Shown: positions 1 through 8,600, counted from the stretch's first letter. The stretch: 64,000 bases of DNA from Opitutaceae bacterium (GCA_016794665.1 JAEUHB010000162.1:1-64000), one strand, 5' to 3'. Numbers and translations are program-made. Notes: generated by a model not told the origin, from the sequence alone.

Positions 1-50
1 ACTCCTACACCGGCGCCCGGGGCTTCGGCTGCGGGGTGGGGGTTTGACAC

Positions 51-126
51 TATGTAGGGGGGGGGCCCTCCCCCCGGGGTTTTTATCCCACCAACCTTGG
101 GGGGGTGAGGGCACCCCGCCTACATC
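51..126. repeat. G/C-tract intergenic inverted repeat
   Basis: The arms atgtagg (52-58) and cctacat (119-125) are reverse complements. They enclose long G and C runs (57-80 and 99-118). The region lies upstream of the DUF1272 gene. It resembles a REP-like intergenic element. The first ~50 bases of the window could be the 3' end of an upstream gene (one plus-strand frame stays open to a TAG at 55-57), but nothing recognisable is encoded there. Confidence 0.35.
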
Positions 127-251
127 ATGCGCTCCTTGCCCGGTTTGCTTCCGGTTGGGCGATGACAACTTCGCCGCGGAAAAACGCGCGTCTGTCCCGC
201 CATCCGCGCATTCGCGCTCGCATCGGCAGAGCGCGAACTAATTTTCCCACC

Positions 252-560
252 ATGCTCGAACTCCGTCCGACCTGCGAGAACTGCAACAAACCGCTGCCGC
301 CCGCTTCGACCGAAGCGCGCATCTGTTCCTACGAATGCACGTTTTGCGCAGCCTGCGTGGAGCGCGTGCTGCTCAACGTGTGCCCCAACTGCGGCGGCGG
401 CTTCGCGCCGCGCCCGATTCGCCCGGCGAAGAACTGGAAGGGCAACAACTGGCTTGGCGCGGATCCCGCGGGCACGACGGTGAAGCATCGTCCGGTGGCG
501 GTTGCCGCGCACGCGGCGTTCGCCGCGACCTTGCGCACGATGCCACCCGAGCGACGCTAA
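252..560 (+). CDS. DUF1272 family small zinc-finger-like protein
   Basis: A 102-residue protein starting MLELRPTCENC. It carries the DUF1272 signature: N-terminal MLELRP, the pairs CENC, CSYEC, CAAC and CPNC, and then RPIRPA. The cysteine spacing suggests one or two bound metal ions. The biochemical function of DUF1272 is not known to me. The ATG at 252 is preferred over the upstream in-frame ATG at 105, because family members begin at MLELRP and the upstream residues are Arg-rich with no family similarity. The roughly 30 residues after RPIRPA are longer than the usual short tail. It is convergent with the isomerase gene ending at 591. Confidence 0.85.
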   Translation: MLELRPTCENCNKPLPPASTEARICSYECTFCAACVERVLLNVCPNCGGGFAPRPIRPAKNWKGNNWLGADPAGTTVKHRPVAVAAHAAFAATLRTMPPERR

Positions 561-590
561 GTGTAGTGTTCTCGCCAGCCAGCGACCCTG

Positions 591-1790
591 TTACGCGAAG
601 CTCCCGCCGCGCCCGATGCCTAGCTCCTTGCGGCGGCGCGCCCGATCCTTGGCCGCGGCACGCGCGTAGCCCTGACGCCGATGCTCGGCGAGCGGATCGG
701 AGGGGAGCCGGTTCGCCTTCCGCCACGATGCCAGCGCGGGCGCCACGTCGGTAAAAAACGCGCGCTTCAGGATCAGCTCGGCGTCGACGACGTTGGCCTT
801 GGCCTGCGCGCGGCGCAGCGCCGCGTGGTCGACGAGCGCGGCCTTGGCGTAGAGTTCCTGCGCCATCACGACCGTCTGGATCGTGGCCTCGATTTTCGGC
901 TTCTCGTTGTGGCACTGGTCGATCATGTAGGCGATCTTGGGCGCGCGGCCACGGTCGGCGGCGAAGGCATGGATCTCGTGGAAAATCCGGAAGACCTGGT
1001 AGGGATCGATGGAGCCCAGCGTGAGATCGTCGTCGGCGTAGCGGCGGTCGTTGAAGTGGAAGCCACCGAGCATGTCCTCGTCGAGGAGCCAGGCGACAAT
1101 CTGCTCGATGTTCTGCGCGTTGTAGTGGTGGCCGGTGTCGACGAGCACCTTGGCGCGCGGGCCGGCTTTCTTCGCGAGGAGGAAGGCCATGCCCCAGTCG
1201 GCGATGTCGGTCGCGTAGAACGCAGGCTCGAAGGGCTTGTATTCCACGAGCATCGTCTGCTTCGGGCCGAGCTTGGCGTGGCACGCGCGGAGCGCCTCGG
1301 TGAAGCGGGCCTTGCGCGCGCGGATGTCGTCCTGCCCGGGGTAGTTCGTGCCGTCGGCGAACCACAGCGAAAGGTAGTCGCTGCCGACCGCCTTGCCGAT
1401 CGCGATGGAGTCGAGGCAATGGCGGAGCGCGGCGGCGCGCACGGCGGCGTCGCCGTTGCCGAACGAGCCCCACTTGTAGCACTGGTCCTGGAAGAGGTTC
1501 GGGTTGATCGCGCCGATCTTCACGCCGTGCTTGCGCGCGAGGCGGGCGACGGCCTTGGGGTCCTGGCCGGGCTTGAAATCCCAGAGCACGTGCACCGCGA
1601 CCGTCGGGCAGCAGCCGGTGAGTGCGTGCACGTGGCCGGCGTCGGCGAGCTTGTCACCGAGGTCGATCGCGGCGGCGTCCTGGAAAAATTTCCCGAAGCG
1701 CGTGCCGGTGTCGGCAAAGCCCCACGAGGGCGTCTCGACGGCGAAGGAATCGAGCGCCTCGCGGGCGCGGCGGAGTTGGGCGGAAGTCAT
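591..1790 (-). CDS. rhaI: L-rhamnose isomerase-type sugar isomerase
   Basis: A 399-residue TIM-barrel ketol isomerase of the RhaI type (Pseudomonas/Streptomyces-like, not E. coli RhaA), expected to interconvert L-rhamnose and L-rhamnulose or similar sugars in the cytoplasm. Likely divalent-metal ligands are E183 (VEYKPFEP), D218 (DTGHHYNAQN), H245 (GGFHFND) and a later acidic residue. The ATG at 1790 was chosen because the upstream in-frame extension translates an intergenic AT-rich repeat rather than protein. The LDH2-family gene lies 56 bp upstream on the same strand, so the two may be cotranscribed. No rhamnulokinase or aldolase gene is visible. The family is confident; the exact substrate could be another deoxy- or aldohexose. 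Confidence 0.82.
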   Translation of the reverse strand: MTSAQLRRAREALDSFAVETPSWGFADTGTRFGKFFQDAAAIDLGDKLADAGHVHALTGCCPTVAVHVLWDFKPGQDPKAVARLARKHGVKIGAINPNLFQDQCYKWGSFGNGDAAVRAAALRHCLDSIAIGKAVGSDYLSLWFADGTNYPGQDDIRARKARFTEALRACHAKLGPKQTMLVEYKPFEPAFYATDIADWGMAFLLAKKAGPRAKVLVDTGHHYNAQNIEQIVAWLLDEDMLGGFHFNDRRYADDDLTLGSIDPYQVFRIFHEIHAFAADRGRAPKIAYMIDQCHNEKPKIEATIQTVVMAQELYAKAALVDHAALRRAQAKANVVDAELILKRAFFTDVAPALASWRKANRLPSDPLAEHRRQGYARAAAKDRARRRKELGIGRGGSFA

Positions 1791-1792
1791 GG

Positions 1793-1826
1793 GATTTTCG
1801 ATTTTGGATTCTCGATTTTCGATTTC
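1793..1826. repeat. AT-rich GATTTTCGATT-type intergenic repeat
   Basis: Tandem variants of gattttcg and gattttgg begin directly upstream of the rhaI-type start codon (minus strand). Similar copies lie at 11406-11435, 13104-13140, 16990-17018, 17049-17079 and 22392-22425. They are strikingly AT-rich in a GC-rich genome. Confidence 0.7.
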
Positions 1827-1846
1827 AGAGGCGCACGTCCCGGGCG

Positions 1847-2890
1847 TCACGGCAAGGCGACGCCGAGCTTGACGGTCCACGGCGTAAGCGCGGGCAGGAT
1901 CGACGGATGCAGCGTGACGCCATGCGCGAGCTGATCGCGGCGGAGCGCGAGGCCGTTTTCACCCGGCAAGCGCACGCGCGCGACGCCCGGCCGCGGGGGA
2001 GTGGCGCGGCACGCAGCGGCGACGTGCTCGGCCTGCCGCCGAAACTCCGCGGCGCCGCCGAAGTAGGCGGGGTTCATCACCTGGAGAAACACGGTGGCGC
2101 CCCACCCTTCCCGCGGATCGGCGCGGCCGTGGCCGGCGAGCGCGCCGGTCAGCGCCTCGACGAGGAGCGCGAGCGCGTAGCCCTTGTGTCCGTGATCGAG
2201 GCCGCCCGTCGGCAGGAGCGTGCCGGGCGGATTCGTGGAGAAGACGGCGGGATCGTCGCTGGGTTCGCCGGCGGCGGTGAGCGCCCACGCGCCGGGAAAC
2301 TTTTTGCCCTCGGTCTGCAGGCGTTTGGTGAGGGCGTTGGTCGTGATCGAGGCGGAGAAATCGAGCATCACCGGATCACCGGCAGTGGGCCACGCGGCGG
2401 CGATCGGGTTGGGCGTGAAGACTTCGCGCCGGCCCCCGAACGGCGCGACGCTGCACACGTTCGGATCCGAGCACGTGAGCAACACCATGAGGCCGCGCTC
2501 GGTCGCGGGCCGCAGGTAAGCCGCCAGGCACGCGATGTGGTGGCTGCGGCGGATCGCGACGCTGCAGAGGCCATTTTGCTCCGCGCGGCCCATCGCGAGA
2601 TCGAGTGCGCGCCGGATCACCCACGGACCGGGCAGCCGCTGGGCATCCCAGGTGACGGCGGCCGGAAAATCTGCGACGACGCGCGGCTCGCCGGCGTTGG
2701 TCATCGCGCCCTTCTCGATCTCGGCCAGGTAGGCGGGCAGGAGCGCGAGGCCGTGGGTCGTGTGGCCGAGCAAATCGGCCTCAACGAGGATCTCGGCGAC
2801 CGTGACGGCCTTGTCGGACTCGAGCCCCGCGCGCAGCAGCAGGTCACGCGCAAAGGCGACAAGGGCGGACGCGGGGAGGCGAGCGGACAT
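1847..2890 (-). CDS. LDH2/malate dehydrogenase family NAD(P)-dependent oxidoreductase
   Basis: A 347-residue member of the type-2 lactate/malate dehydrogenase family (PF02615: MdhA, YbiC, ureidoglycolate dehydrogenase, ComC-like). These enzymes reduce or oxidise 2-oxo/2-hydroxy acids with NAD(P)H. Visible signatures: a conserved HTTHG near residue 40, the SHHIACLAAY segment that carries the active-site histidine, the CSDPN and PFGG region, and GLDHGHKGYALALLVEALTGAL near residue 235, which is diagnostic for the family. The ATG at 2890 gives the usual N terminus; the longer open frame upstream is Arg/Ser-rich shadow sequence. The gene runs 14 bp after the TPR membrane protein and just before the sugar isomerase, suggesting a shared transcript. 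The substrate cannot be read from the sequence. Confidence 0.82.
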   Translation of the reverse strand: MSARLPASALVAFARDLLLRAGLESDKAVTVAEILVEADLLGHTTHGLALLPAYLAEIEKGAMTNAGEPRVVADFPAAVTWDAQRLPGPWVIRRALDLAMGRAEQNGLCSVAIRRSHHIACLAAYLRPATERGLMVLLTCSDPNVCSVAPFGGRREVFTPNPIAAAWPTAGDPVMLDFSASITTNALTKRLQTEGKKFPGAWALTAAGEPSDDPAVFSTNPPGTLLPTGGLDHGHKGYALALLVEALTGALAGHGRADPREGWGATVFLQVMNPAYFGGAAEFRRQAEHVAAACRATPPRPGVARVRLPGENGLALRRDQLAHGVTLHPSILPALTPWTVKLGVALP

Positions 2891-2903
2891 GCGCGGGAAA
2901 AAA

Positions 2904-4670
2904 TCAGCGCAGCGCCTCGCGGGCGAGGCGGATGTTCTCCGCGGTGCGCGGATCGCCGGGCTTGAGGCGGTCGGCGGTCTCGTAGCTGGCGAGCGCCTCG
3001 CGCGGACGGCCGAGAAGCAGGAGGACGTTGCCGAGATTGGCGTGCGCCTCGGCATCGGCCGGCCGGGCAGCGATCACCGCGCGGAACTGGGCGGCGGCGG
3101 GCTCGAGGCGGCCCGCGCGCGCAAACATAAGCCCCAGCCGCGAGCGTGCCCCGAGGTGATCGGGCGCGAGATCGAGGGCCTCGCGGAACTTGGCCTCGGC
3201 CGCGGCGAGATCGCCGTCGCGCTCCGCGAGGCGGCCGAGCTCGAACTGGGCGTCGGCGAACTTGGCCTCGTTGCGGAGCGCGGGCGAAAGACGCGCGGCC
3301 TCGGCGAGCTGAGCCGAAGCCTCGGCAAAGCGGCCGCGAGCAAGCAGCGCCACGCCCCCGTTGAACCGCGCGGGCGCATAGTCGGGTGCCAGCTCGATCA
3401 CGCGGGCGAACGCGCGGTGCGCCGCCTCGACGTCGCCGCCCGCCTGCTGCGCGAGCGCGAGGTTGTGATGCGCGCGGGCATTGAGCGGGCGCTTGGCGAC
3501 GGTGTCGCTCCAGATCGTGACCGCGTCGCGGTAGTCACGCGTGCGGAGCGCCGTGGCGCCGCCGAGGACCAGCACGACCAGCAACCCGACAGCGAGATGG
3601 CGCTGCACGAGCAGCGCAAAGCCGACAGTGAGCGCGGCGAGCGGCAGATACATGCGATGCTCGGCGAGGGTCTGGGTGACAAGCGGCACAACACTGGAGC
3701 TGGGCGCGAGGATCAGAAAAAAGGCGGCGCCGAAAAACCCGAGCACCGGCCGGCGAACGAGCGCCCATACCGTCGCCGCCAGCGCCGCCAGGACCAGCAG
3801 GCCTTGCCCCCACACTGCGCCGAGCCCGGGGGCGACGGCGGTGCCGTAGTCGAGCACGAGTGGATGGGGCCACAGCGCGAGCCGCACGTAGAGCACGAGC
3901 GCCTCAGCCTGCGTGAGCAGATAGGACCACGACGAGATGCCGCGGTTGAAACCGGCGGCGACACCACGCGAACCGCCGGCGGAAACGACGAGCGCAGCGA
4001 GGAGCAGCCACGTCGCAGCGAGCGCAAGGTAGTAGCCGCGGCGCGCGCGCCACGCCGCGGCGAAGCTGCCCGCGACAAATGTGCGGTCGAGCAGCAAGAC
4101 GACGAGCGGCGCGGTGACCATGACCTCCTTGCTGGCCATGCCAAACAGGCACGCGACGCCGGAGAGAACGAGCCAGCCGCGCGCGAAGGCATACAGCGTC
4201 AGCAGATAAAAAAATCCGCAGAGCAGCTCCGTGCGCTGGGCGATGCAGATGACGGACTCGGTTTGGAGCGGATGAAGCGACCAGGCCGCCGCCGCGATCG
4301 CGGCCGTGGGGTTGAACGTGGAAGGTTGAGCATTCGCCGATGACAGCAGGCGGCGGATGAGGCCGAAGAGCAGCAGCGTGCTCGCGGCGTGCAGCGCGAC
4401 GTTGGCGAGCCGGAAGCCGCGCGGCGACAGGCCGTGCAGCGCGTGGTCGAGGGCGAAGGTGGCGTTGACGAGCGGGCGGCCGGTGACGGCGCTGCCATCG
4501 GCCGGCGGGGCCAGCGCCGCGCGGAGGCCGCCGCGCAGCGTCGGGTTATTCACGACCGCATCGGCATCGTCGAAGAAGAACGGCGCGGCCAGCGCGCCCC
4601 AATAAGCCAGCGCGACGGCCGCCACGAGGGCGGCGCCACGTAGGGCAAGGGTGAAAGCGGCCGGGGACAC
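2904..4670 (-). CDS. TMTC-like multi-pass membrane protein with C-terminal TPR repeats
   Basis: 588 residues. The N-terminal ~380 residues are strongly hydrophobic with many membrane segments. They carry the FFDDADAVVNNPTL segment (an acidic pair after the first helix) and HPLQTESVICIAQRTELL near residue 145, both typical of the TMTC/GT-C glycosyltransferase-like family that transfers mannose from a lipid donor in eukaryotes. Residues ~395-588 form about five TPRs (A-x-NLA, PDYAPARFNGG, AEAHANLGNVLLLLGR). Acceptor and donor are unknown in bacteria. Residues ~113-120 (ANAQPSTFNP) look like translated intergenic repeat. It lies 14 bp upstream of the LDH2-family gene. Confidence 0.75.
   Translation of the reverse strand: MSPAAFTLALRGAALVAAVALAYWGALAAPFFFDDADAVVNNPTLRGGLRAALAPPADGSAVTGRPLVNATFALDHALHGLSPRGFRLANVALHAASTLLLFGLIRRLLSSANAQPSTFNPTAAIAAAAWSLHPLQTESVICIAQRTELLCGFFYLLTLYAFARGWLVLSGVACLFGMASKEVMVTAPLVVLLLDRTFVAGSFAAAWRARRGYYLALAATWLLLAALVVSAGGSRGVAAGFNRGISSWSYLLTQAEALVLYVRLALWPHPLVLDYGTAVAPGLGAVWGQGLLVLAALAATVWALVRRPVLGFFGAAFFLILAPSSSVVPLVTQTLAEHRMYLPLAALTVGFALLVQRHLAVGLLVVLVLGGATALRTRDYRDAVTIWSDTVAKRPLNARAHHNLALAQQAGGDVEAAHRAFARVIELAPDYAPARFNGGVALLARGRFAEASAQLAEAARLSPALRNEAKFADAQFELGRLAERDGDLAAAEAKFREALDLAPDHLGARSRLGLMFARAGRLEPAAAQFRAVIAARPADAEAHANLGNVLLLLGRPREALASYETADRLKPGDPRTAENIRLAREALR
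4311..4334. repeat. Repeat-like segment inside the TMTC-like gene
   Basis: On the minus strand this reads as a C/T/A-rich segment of the type CTCAACCTTCCACGTTCAAC, translating as AQPSTFN. It resembles the intergenic motifs at 12455-12472 and 14201-14231 (GTTGAG/GTTAAGAG type). It sits in a predicted loop between two membrane segments. Confidence 0.45.
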
Positions 4671-4704
4671 GGGGCGATGAACTCAGCAGAGAGGCCGGCG
4701 CCGC

Positions 4705-4737
4705 CACAAAAAAGAACTCCCTCGCGAGCGAGGGAGT
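4705..4737 (-). terminator. Rho-independent terminator of the TonB-dependent receptor gene
   Basis: A perfect 10-bp stem (4716-4725 with 4728-4737, ACTCCCTCGC/GCGAGGGAGT, 2-nt loop). On the minus strand it is followed by a U-rich run (the complement of cacaaaaaagaa). It lies 31 bp beyond the stop codon at 4769. Confidence 0.88.
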
Positions 4738-4768
4738 CCGAAGGGCCGACCAGCGAATCTGCGCTGGA

Positions 4769-7700
4769 TCAGAAGTTGAACGTCGACGTGAGCACGAAGC
4801 GCCGCGGGTCGATGATGCGGAATGCCCAGGGTGTGCCGTCGAAGTTGACCTGCGTGGGCATCAGGCGGCCGCCCTCGGTCCAGTTTTCGATGTTGAGCTG
4901 GAGCTTCCAGCCGACGCGGTTGTTCAGGATACGCCGGCTGTAGGAAATCCAGAGGTCGCTCTGGAAATCGCCGTCATCATAGACGGGACGGGTGACGTCG
5001 TTGAGGTTGATCACAGTGGGGGCGTTGCGCGGGTCGCCGACCTTGCCGTAGAAGCCGATGGCGGCCTTGGAGGCCCAGCGCGCGCTGCCGCCGAGACCGA
5101 CGCCCCTGAGCCGACCCTCGCGGAAATCGTAGCCCGTGAGGAGCGAGCCGCGATACTGGCGCTGCATGGGCGAGACGGCGCCCTCGAGCGCCTTGGCGAG
5201 CGCGACCTGCGAAACCACGACGTTGTTGTGGTAGGCCTGCGGGCTGGTGTTGCCATCGGTGTTCTCGACCCGCGCCACGCCGGCAAACCCGTAGCCGGTC
5301 CAGAAACGCGAGAGCGAGTAGCGAACGCCGGAATTGGGGTCGGTGAAATCAGGGATCTCGGGGGCCGCCATCGCTTCCCAGACGGGCTGGCGCACGGCGA
5401 GCCAAGCGTCGTATTGCGGGGCGATGTTCTTGTAGGTGGCGCGGTCGCGGGAGCCGGTGAGCTTGATGCGCCAGTTGGGGAGCGGATTGTAGGTGAGCTG
5501 AAGCTCGACGCCCTTGGCCTTGCTGTCCTGCGTGCCGCCGGAGCTCAGGCCGCTGTAGTAGTTGACCGGCAGGCGGAGGAGTTCCCAGATCTTCTGCTGG
5601 CTGGCGGTGTCGTTGACGGGATTGACGGCGTCGCTGTTCCAGTTGTTGACGGCGACGATTTGCTGGAGCGTGCGGCCGGCGGCGATGCCGTTGCGGATAC
5701 GCTGCACGGTGCTGGCCCACGGGATGCCGGTGGTGGTGTCCGAGTAAATGAGCCGGCCGAGCAGCGTGCCAGCGGCGGCCGTGCGCTCGTTCTGACTCTC
5801 GGTCTCATACCAGTTCACGCGCGCGACGAGCTTGTTGTTGAGGGCGTTGAAACCAACGCCCATCTCGCGGCCCTTGCCGGTGGGCTTGGGGAGCGGGCGG
5901 TTGAAGTAGTCCGTCTGAAACGTCGCGGGCGGGTTAAAGTTGTCCGACGTGTTGTAGTAAAACGTAAGGCTCTGGAGGAACTCGGAGGCGACGCCGCCTT
6001 CGCCCACCGTGCGCTTCACGAACGACGAATTGGCGAGCGGGCGGAAGGCGCCGCCAAGCGTCTTGGTCGAGCCGGAGAGTTTGTCCCAGCGATTGAAGCG
6101 ATTGAGGAACAGGTCCCGGTTCACGATGCCCGTGGAGTTGCGAAGGAAGAGGCGATCGTTGGAGAGCGCGGGCTCGACCACGGTGCCGTCGACGCGCGTG
6201 ATCGGGCCCGTGGTGGTGACACGCGCACGGTAGTCGTCCTGCCGCCAGCCGAGCGTGGTCACGAGCCGGTCCTGCCAGAAGTAGCTTTGCACGGCGAACT
6301 GAGTGCCCTTGACCTCGCGCTGCGTCGCGCCCTGGCCGTTGCCCGCGGGCGAGAAGAGCAGCTCCTCCTGGATCGAGGAGTTCTGGAATTGGTTCGTGTT
6401 GTAGTTCCAAACGCGCACCTGGGACGTGAACGGACCCGCCGAGCCTTGGTTGCCGTAGAAACCGGACGAGTGGCTCACGCGCGCCTGCGGGGCGCCGGGG
6501 CTGGCCAAATAGTAGTGACGCATGGTCGCGGTGCTGAGCGCCTGCTGCGTGCCGTTGGGGATGGCGAGATTGGTGACGTAGCGCAGCGTCGCATCAGCGT
6601 CGCCGGCGGTGAAGTTCATGCGCCAGCGATTGACCTGGCGGTAAACGTCCTGCTCCTGCCAGAGGCCGAGGATGCGGTGGCGGCCGAGCCAGCGGAGCCA
6701 GTTGCGGTTCTTCGTGAAGTCCTGCTCGTAGGCGAGCATGACGCGGTAGTTGTCATCCGTCTCGGGCATCACAAACGTGTCGAGACCGCCACCCGCACCC
6801 TCGTAGATGAAGGGCAAGCCGAAGTAGGCGTTGGGCGAGCCGTCGGGCAGGCGCTGATTCGTGTCGATGCCGATCGTGGCGCCCTGCAGCTGGTTGATGG
6901 TGAGGTTGCTCGTCTCCTCGATGTCCTGACGCAGCCAGCCGGCGCTGAAGTGGAGGTTGGGCAGGATGCGTTGCTCAAACTCAAGGTTGTAGTTCGCGGC
7001 CCGCTGCTTCGAGAAATTCGGCTGGAGAAGATTGTAGCGCGTCCAGTCGTAGATCGACTTGTTGGTGACGCCTGACCATTGCCAGGATCCGTAGGTGAAC
7101 GTGCGGCCGCCGATGTTGGCGGTGGGGTTCGGCAGGTTGGCCGAAGCGGTCCACATGCGATCTAGCGTGAGGAAACGCGGGTCCTGCGCGACCCAGCCGA
7201 GCGTGGCGGGCGTGGGCACGGCGGTCGCGGGGTTGGTCTGCGCCGGGGCGAAGAACTGCGGCTGGCGCGCGAAGAAGTCGACCGGGGTGCCGTTGTCGAT
7301 GCGGCGGAGCGGGCGGGCCACATCGTCACCCACAAGGCCTGCGACATAGAGCGGATTGTTGGCCACGGTGCCGAAGGCGCCGGCGCCGAGCACAGTGTTC
7401 ACCGTCGCGCTGTAGCCCGGCGAGAGGACATTGGACACGTAGGGCCCGAGCGTGCGGCCGGAGTCGAGGATCGTGACCGTGCGGGCGACGGGATCGTAGG
7501 CCGGGCGGCCGGACTGGAGCCACGGCGTGACTTGGTCGCGCGGCGTCATGAAGTTGGGCCGGTTGGCGTTGTTCTGGTAGCCCTCGGCGAAGCCGCGGAG
7601 CACGGTGTTCGCAAACGGCTTGTAGGTCACCGCGCCGTAGCCGCGGCGGTAGAGATCGCGCGAGGGCTTCCGCTCGAACTGGCGGTTGTCGTAGAGGTAG

Positions 7701-8479
7701 GCGCCATAGACCGCGAGCTTGTCCTTGATCAGCGAGCGGTTGACCGCGAGGGAGGTGCGGAAGGAGCCGTTGTGGTCGGTGCGCAGCGTGAGCGTGTTGG
7801 TGTCGCGGTTGAGCGCGGCCTGCGCGGTGTTGGTGTTGACGACACCCGCGGGCGTGCCGAGGCCGAAGAGGAGTGAGTTGGGGCCGCGCGAGATCTCGAG
7901 GGACTGGACGTTGTAGGCGTCGAACGGGATGCGGTTGTTGGTGGAGAAATTATTGATCGCGGAGTCAGGCGAAGCGAGGCCGCGGATGCGGTTGGACTGG
8001 GCGTTGGTGGTCGTCGTGCCGTCGTTGCCAAACGTGTAGCCAGCGACGGTGTCCTTGACCGTCCCGCGATCGACGAGGGATGGCGTGTAGGTGGAGGAGC
8101 CCTCGGTGCCGGCCTCGTAGCGGAAGACGTCGTTGATATCGAGCGACGCGGTGTCCTCCATCTGCTGCTTCGTCACGACGGTGATCGAGGCGGCGAGATC
8201 GGCGAGGTTGGTGTTGAGGCGCGAGCCGGCGAGCGTGTTCTCCGCGAAGTAGCCGCGGTCGCGCGTGCTATCGACGGTGAAGGGCGTGAGGCGCACCACG
8301 CCATCGGCGGTGGCGGCGAGGTCCGCGTCGCGGGCGGCTACTTCCTCGGGATCGAGGCGGCCGTTCTTATTGCGGTCGTATTTCGCGAGTTCGGTGGCGG
8401 AGGGCGCGGGTGCGGTCTGGGCCCAGGCGGAACTGGCGGCGCACAGCGCAAGCAATGGCAGGAGGCGGGCGGATTTCAT
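4769..8479 (-). CDS. TonB-dependent outer-membrane receptor with N-terminal EF-hand loop
   Basis: 1236 residues. A Sec signal peptide (residues 1-20, ending SSAWA) is followed by an EF-hand loop (residues 35-46, DRNKNGRLDPEE), a TonB-box-like strand (VVRLTPFTVDST, ~61-72) and the plug domain (NLADLAASITVVTKQQMEDT, and SLEISRGPNSLLFGLGTPAGVVN near 210). The rest is a very large beta-barrel ending in the outer-membrane sorting residue F (STFNF). It imports an unknown ligand across the outer membrane using TonB/ExbBD energy. At ~1240 residues it is much longer than siderophore receptors (~700-800), as is common for Verrucomicrobia. The gene is alone on its transcript, with a structured leader upstream and a terminator downstream. 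The ligand cannot be predicted. Confidence 0.9.
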   Translation of the reverse strand: MKSARLLPLLALCAASSAWAQTAPAPSATELAKYDRNKNGRLDPEEVAARDADLAATADGVVRLTPFTVDSTRDRGYFAENTLAGSRLNTNLADLAASITVVTKQQMEDTASLDINDVFRYEAGTEGSSTYTPSLVDRGTVKDTVAGYTFGNDGTTTTNAQSNRIRGLASPDSAINNFSTNNRIPFDAYNVQSLEISRGPNSLLFGLGTPAGVVNTNTAQAALNRDTNTLTLRTDHNGSFRTSLAVNRSLIKDKLAVYGAYLYDNRQFERKPSRDLYRRGYGAVTYKPFANTVLRGFAEGYQNNANRPNFMTPRDQVTPWLQSGRPAYDPVARTVTILDSGRTLGPYVSNVLSPGYSATVNTVLGAGAFGTVANNPLYVAGLVGDDVARPLRRIDNGTPVDFFARQPQFFAPAQTNPATAVPTPATLGWVAQDPRFLTLDRMWTASANLPNPTANIGGRTFTYGSWQWSGVTNKSIYDWTRYNLLQPNFSKQRAANYNLEFEQRILPNLHFSAGWLRQDIEETSNLTINQLQGATIGIDTNQRLPDGSPNAYFGLPFIYEGAGGGLDTFVMPETDDNYRVMLAYEQDFTKNRNWLRWLGRHRILGLWQEQDVYRQVNRWRMNFTAGDADATLRYVTNLAIPNGTQQALSTATMRHYYLASPGAPQARVSHSSGFYGNQGSAGPFTSQVRVWNYNTNQFQNSSIQEELLFSPAGNGQGATQREVKGTQFAVQSYFWQDRLVTTLGWRQDDYRARVTTTGPITRVDGTVVEPALSNDRLFLRNSTGIVNRDLFLNRFNRWDKLSGSTKTLGGAFRPLANSSFVKRTVGEGGVASEFLQSLTFYYNTSDNFNPPATFQTDYFNRPLPKPTGKGREMGVGFNALNNKLVARVNWYETESQNERTAAAGTLLGRLIYSDTTTGIPWASTVQRIRNGIAAGRTLQQIVAVNNWNSDAVNPVNDTASQQKIWELLRLPVNYYSGLSSGGTQDSKAKGVELQLTYNPLPNWRIKLTGSRDRATYKNIAPQYDAWLAVRQPVWEAMAAPEIPDFTDPNSGVRYSLSRFWTGYGFAGVARVENTDGNTSPQAYHNNVVVSQVALAKALEGAVSPMQRQYRGSLLTGYDFREGRLRGVGLGGSARWASKAAIGFYGKVGDPRNAPTVINLNDVTRPVYDDGDFQSDLWISYSRRILNNRVGWKLQLNIENWTEGGRLMPTQVNFDGTPWAFRIIDPRRFVLTSTFNF

Positions 8480-8490
8480 GGGGCGAAGGG

Positions 8491-8582
8491 GTCAGGGACG
8501 GACGCACGGCGGTTCGAACCGTGCGACGTTTCCCCATCGCTAGCCCAAGGGCCCCGCACAGCAAACGCCACCGTCCCCTGAC
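8491..8582 (-). promoter_or_regulatory. Structured 5' leader upstream of the TonB-dependent receptor
   Basis: On the minus strand, GTCAGGGGACGG (8582-8571) pairs with CCGTCCCTGAC (8501-8491), giving 11 bp with one bulged G. It closes a ~92-nt domain whose 3' end lies 11 nt before the receptor ATG. Inside it, CGCACGG/CCGTGCG (8503-8509 with 8519-8525) forms a hairpin that includes the perfect palindrome cggttcgaaccg (8510-8521). It could be a cis-regulatory RNA or an operator. No known riboswitch motif is recognised. Confidence 0.4.
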
Positions 8583-8600
8583 AGTCTGGCCCCGCGCCGG

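Noticed and set aside
1-57. 3' end of an upstream coding gene
   Set aside because: One frame stays open to a TAG at 55-57, but 18 codons without a recognisable motif are not enough to support a call.
2760-4343. Plus-strand open frame of 527 codons
   Set aside because: Antisense to the LDH2-family and TMTC-like genes; Arg/Glu-rich shadow translation with no domain.
5228-7075. Long plus-strand open frame (615 codons) opposite the TonB receptor
   Set aside because: High GC leaves the antisense frame open. The translation is Val/Arg/Gly/Ala-rich with no motif, while the minus strand codes a clear receptor.
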